Part shown: positions 22,374 through 23,759 of the stretch, piece after piece
Numbering within the stretch: the stretch's first letter is position 1
Layout of the letters: the number at the start of each line of letters is the position of its first letter
Assembly (NCBI GenBank): GCA_039105265.1
Contig: JAPFFF010000396.1
Span: 1 to 23,759, forward strand
Length of the DNA stretch: 23,759 nt
Source: Tritrichomonas musculus
Lineage: Eukaryota > Parabasalia > Tritrichomonadida > Tritrichomonadidae
Direction: 5' to 3'
The notes under the pieces: model-generated
The model's database searches: none
What the model was told of the DNA's origin: nothing
The model's input: the letters and a program-made list of their open reading frames with translations, nothing else
Position numbers and translations under genes: made by a program

Positions 22374-23759
22374 AATCTAATGGTTCAAATTGCAGTTGTA
22401 GCTGAATCTGATGGTTCAAATTGCAGTTGTAGTTTAATCTGATGGTTCAATTGCAGTTGTAGTTTAATCTGATGGTTCAACTGCAGTTGTAGTTTAATCT
22501 GATGGTCTGATGGTTCAAATTGCAGTTGTAGTTTAATCTGATGATTCAAATTGCAGTTGTAGTTTAATCTGATGGTTCAAATTGCAGTTGCAGCTGAATC
22601 TGATGGTTCAATTGCAGTTGTAGCTGAATCTAATGGTTCAACTGCAGTTGTAGTTTAATCTGATGATTCAACTGCAGTTGTAGTTTAATCTGATGGTTCA
22701 ATTGCAGTTGTAGTTTAATCTAATGGTTCAATTTCAGTTGTAGCTTAATCTAATGGTTCAAATTGCAGTTGCAGCTGAATCTAATGGTTCAATTGAAGTT
22801 GTAGTTTAATCTGATGGTTCAATTGCAGTTGCAGCTGAATCTGATGGTTCAAATTGCAGTTGTAGCTGAATCTAATGGTTCAACTGCAGTTGTAGTTTAA
22901 TCTGATGATTCAACTGCAGTTGTAGTTTAATCTGATGGTTCAATTGCAATTGTAGTTTAATCTAATGGTTCAAATTGCAGTTGTAGCTGAATCTGATGGT
23001 TCAAATTGCAGTTGTAGTTTAATCTGATGGTTCAATTGCAGTTGTAGTTTAATCTGATGGTTCAACTGCAGTTGTAGTTTAATCTGATGGTTCAAATTGC
23101 AGTTGTAGTTTAATCTGATGATTCAAATTGCAGTTGTAGTTTAATCTGATGGTTCAAATTGCAGTTGCAGCTGAATCTGATGGTTCAATTGCAGTTGTAG
23201 TTTAATCTGATAGTTCAATTGCAGTTGTAGTTTAATCTGATGGTTCAATTGCAGTTGTAGTTTAATCTGATAGTTCAATTGCAGTTGTAGTTTAATCTGA
23301 TGGTTCAATTGCAGTTGTAGTTTAATCTGATGGTTCAATTGCAGTTGTAGTTTAATCTGATGGTTCAAATTGCAGTTGTAGTTTAATCTGATGATTCAAA
23401 TTGCAGTTGTAGTTTAATCTGATGGTTCAATTGCAGTTGTAGTTTAATCTGATGATTCAACTGCAGTTGTAGTTTAATCTGATGATTCAACTGCAGTTGT
23501 AGTTTAATCTGATGGTTCAAATTGCAGTTGTAGTTTAATCTGATGATTCAAATTGCAGTTGTAGTTTAATCTGATGGTTCAAATTGCAGTTGCAGCTGAA
23601 TCTGATGGTTCAAATTGCAGTTGTAGCTGAATCTGATGGTTCAAATTGCAGTTGCAGCTGAATCTGATGGTTCAATTGCAGTTGTAGTTTAATCTGATAG
23701 TTCAATTGCAGTTGTAGTTTAATCTGATGGTTCAATTGCAGTTGTAGTTTAATCTAATG
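22102..23759. repeat. 1.65-kb segmental duplicate of 10480-12129
   Basis: It starts with the G2t before the last F-core sub-block of copy C and runs to the window end. The offset to the partner is 11,622 up to the 39-bp unit and 11,630 after it. Landmarks agree: AFk at 22717 against 11087, and the S2t/G2t run at 23190-23370 against 11560-11740. Near 23640-23670 the unit carries the c tail, as at 3960-3990, where the 12.0-kb copy has the g tail. The duplicate continues past the window edge. Confidence 0.85.
22496..22534. repeat. 39-bp monomer with 8-bp internal tandem duplication
   Basis: TCTGATGG occurs twice in a row (22498-22505 and 22506-22513) in what is otherwise a G3t unit, making it 39 bp. 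It is the only unit I found that is neither 30 nor 31 bp. The equivalent unit at 10874-10904 lacks the duplication, and the offset to that region jumps by exactly 8 here. Confidence 0.92.

Larger units (their letters stand above)
1..23759. repeat. Satellite array, 30/31-bp monomer, whole window
   Basis: Every base belongs to a head-to-tail array of one monomer. The commonest 30-bp form has AATCTGATGGTT at positions 1-12, CAATTGCAGTTG at 13-24 and TAGTTT at 25-30. The main length variant is 31 bp, with one extra A in the core (CAAATTG). A rarer 31-bp form has an extra T (CAATTTG). One unit of 39 bp is the only other length I found. Variation is confined to a few positions: 6, 9-10, the core from 13, and the tail, which is TAGTTT, TAGCTG, CAGCTG or TAGCTT. 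The array runs off both ends of the window (a 3-base tail at 1-3 and a partial unit at 23751-23759), so its true size is unknown. No unit is inverted and no foreign DNA interrupts it. Eukaryotic satellite DNA is the natural reading. Whether it is centromeric, subtelomeric or elsewhere cannot be told from sequence alone. Confidence 0.98.

Noticed and set aside
22496-22534. Target-site duplication from a transposon insertion
   Set aside because: The two TCTGATGG copies are directly adjacent with nothing between them, so replication slippage or a fully excised element would look the same. Slippage is the simpler account.
1-23759. CRISPR array, suggested by the roughly 30-bp period
   Set aside because: There are no unique spacers between repeats: units abut directly, and there is no leader or cas gene.
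1-23759. Telomeric repeat
   Set aside because: The monomer is 30/31 bp and not G-run based, and no short telomere-type motif is present.
1-23759. CENP-B box or other known centromere protein site
   Set aside because: The CENP-B box needs CG-containing TTCG and CGGGA elements, and the array has no CG at all.
1-23759. Repeat-protein gene with a decapeptide repeat running through the array
   Set aside because: 31-bp units are frequent in every domain and shift the frame. No frame stays open beyond about 75 codons, and there is no sign of splice sites placed to skip them.

Overview
The whole 23,759-bp window is one uninterrupted tandem array of a 30/31-bp monomer, about 780 head-to-tail copies, all in the same orientation. 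I found no unique sequence, gene, RNA gene, transposon, promoter or terminator. An array of this size and nested structure is typical of eukaryotic satellite DNA (centromeric, pericentromeric, subtelomeric or heterochromatic). The sequence does not identify the taxon. It is AT-rich (10 G/C of 30 in the commonest monomer), strongly T-over-A and G-over-C on the + strand, and contains no CG dinucleotide that I could find.

The monomer reads AATCT, a variable head, TTCA, a variable core, and a variable tail. Code used below: head (positions 6-10) G=GATGG, A=AATGG, D=GATGA, N=GATAA, S=GATAG; core (from position 13) 2=CAATTGCAG, 3=CAAATTGCAG (makes a 31-bp unit), C=CAACTGCAG, F=CAATTTCAG, E=CAATTGAAG, P=CAATTCCAG, I=CAATTGCAA, T=CAATTTGCAG (31 bp); tail t=TTGTAGTTT, g=TTGTAGCTG, c=TTGCAGCTG, k=TTGTAGCTT, x=TTACAGCTG, y=TTATAGCTG, z=TTTTAGCTG. 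G2t is the basic unit.

The variants are not scattered at random. They fall into two alternating kinds of domain. Class I domains are rich in G3g, G2t, G2g, GEc, A2t and N2t, and three of them carry the P-core unit. Class II domains are marked by the F-core unit and built around an 8-monomer, 242-bp higher-order repeat (AFk-A3c-AEt-G2c-G3g-ACt-DCt-G2t or GIt). Class I occupies about 368-2219, 7871-10267, 12730-15731, 17096-17793 and 20312-21009, plus a mixed patch at 18460-19129. Class II occupies 1-367, 2220-7386, 10268-12729, 15732-17095, 17794-18459, 19130-20311 and 21010-23759.

Above this lies a third level: kilobase segments with the same monomer order recur at constant offsets. The main ones are 399-4097 with 8416-12147; 7810-10658 with 13305-16122; 4101-5622 with 5895-7416; 5500-7293 with 10874-12729; 15914-18459 with 19130-21675; a 2,062-bp super-repeat at 15034-17095 and 20312-22373; and 10480-12129 with 22102-23759. 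The array thus looks like the product of repeated unequal exchange or segmental amplification acting at scales from one monomer to several kilobases. All apparent reading frames are by-products of the 30-bp period and are not annotated as genes.
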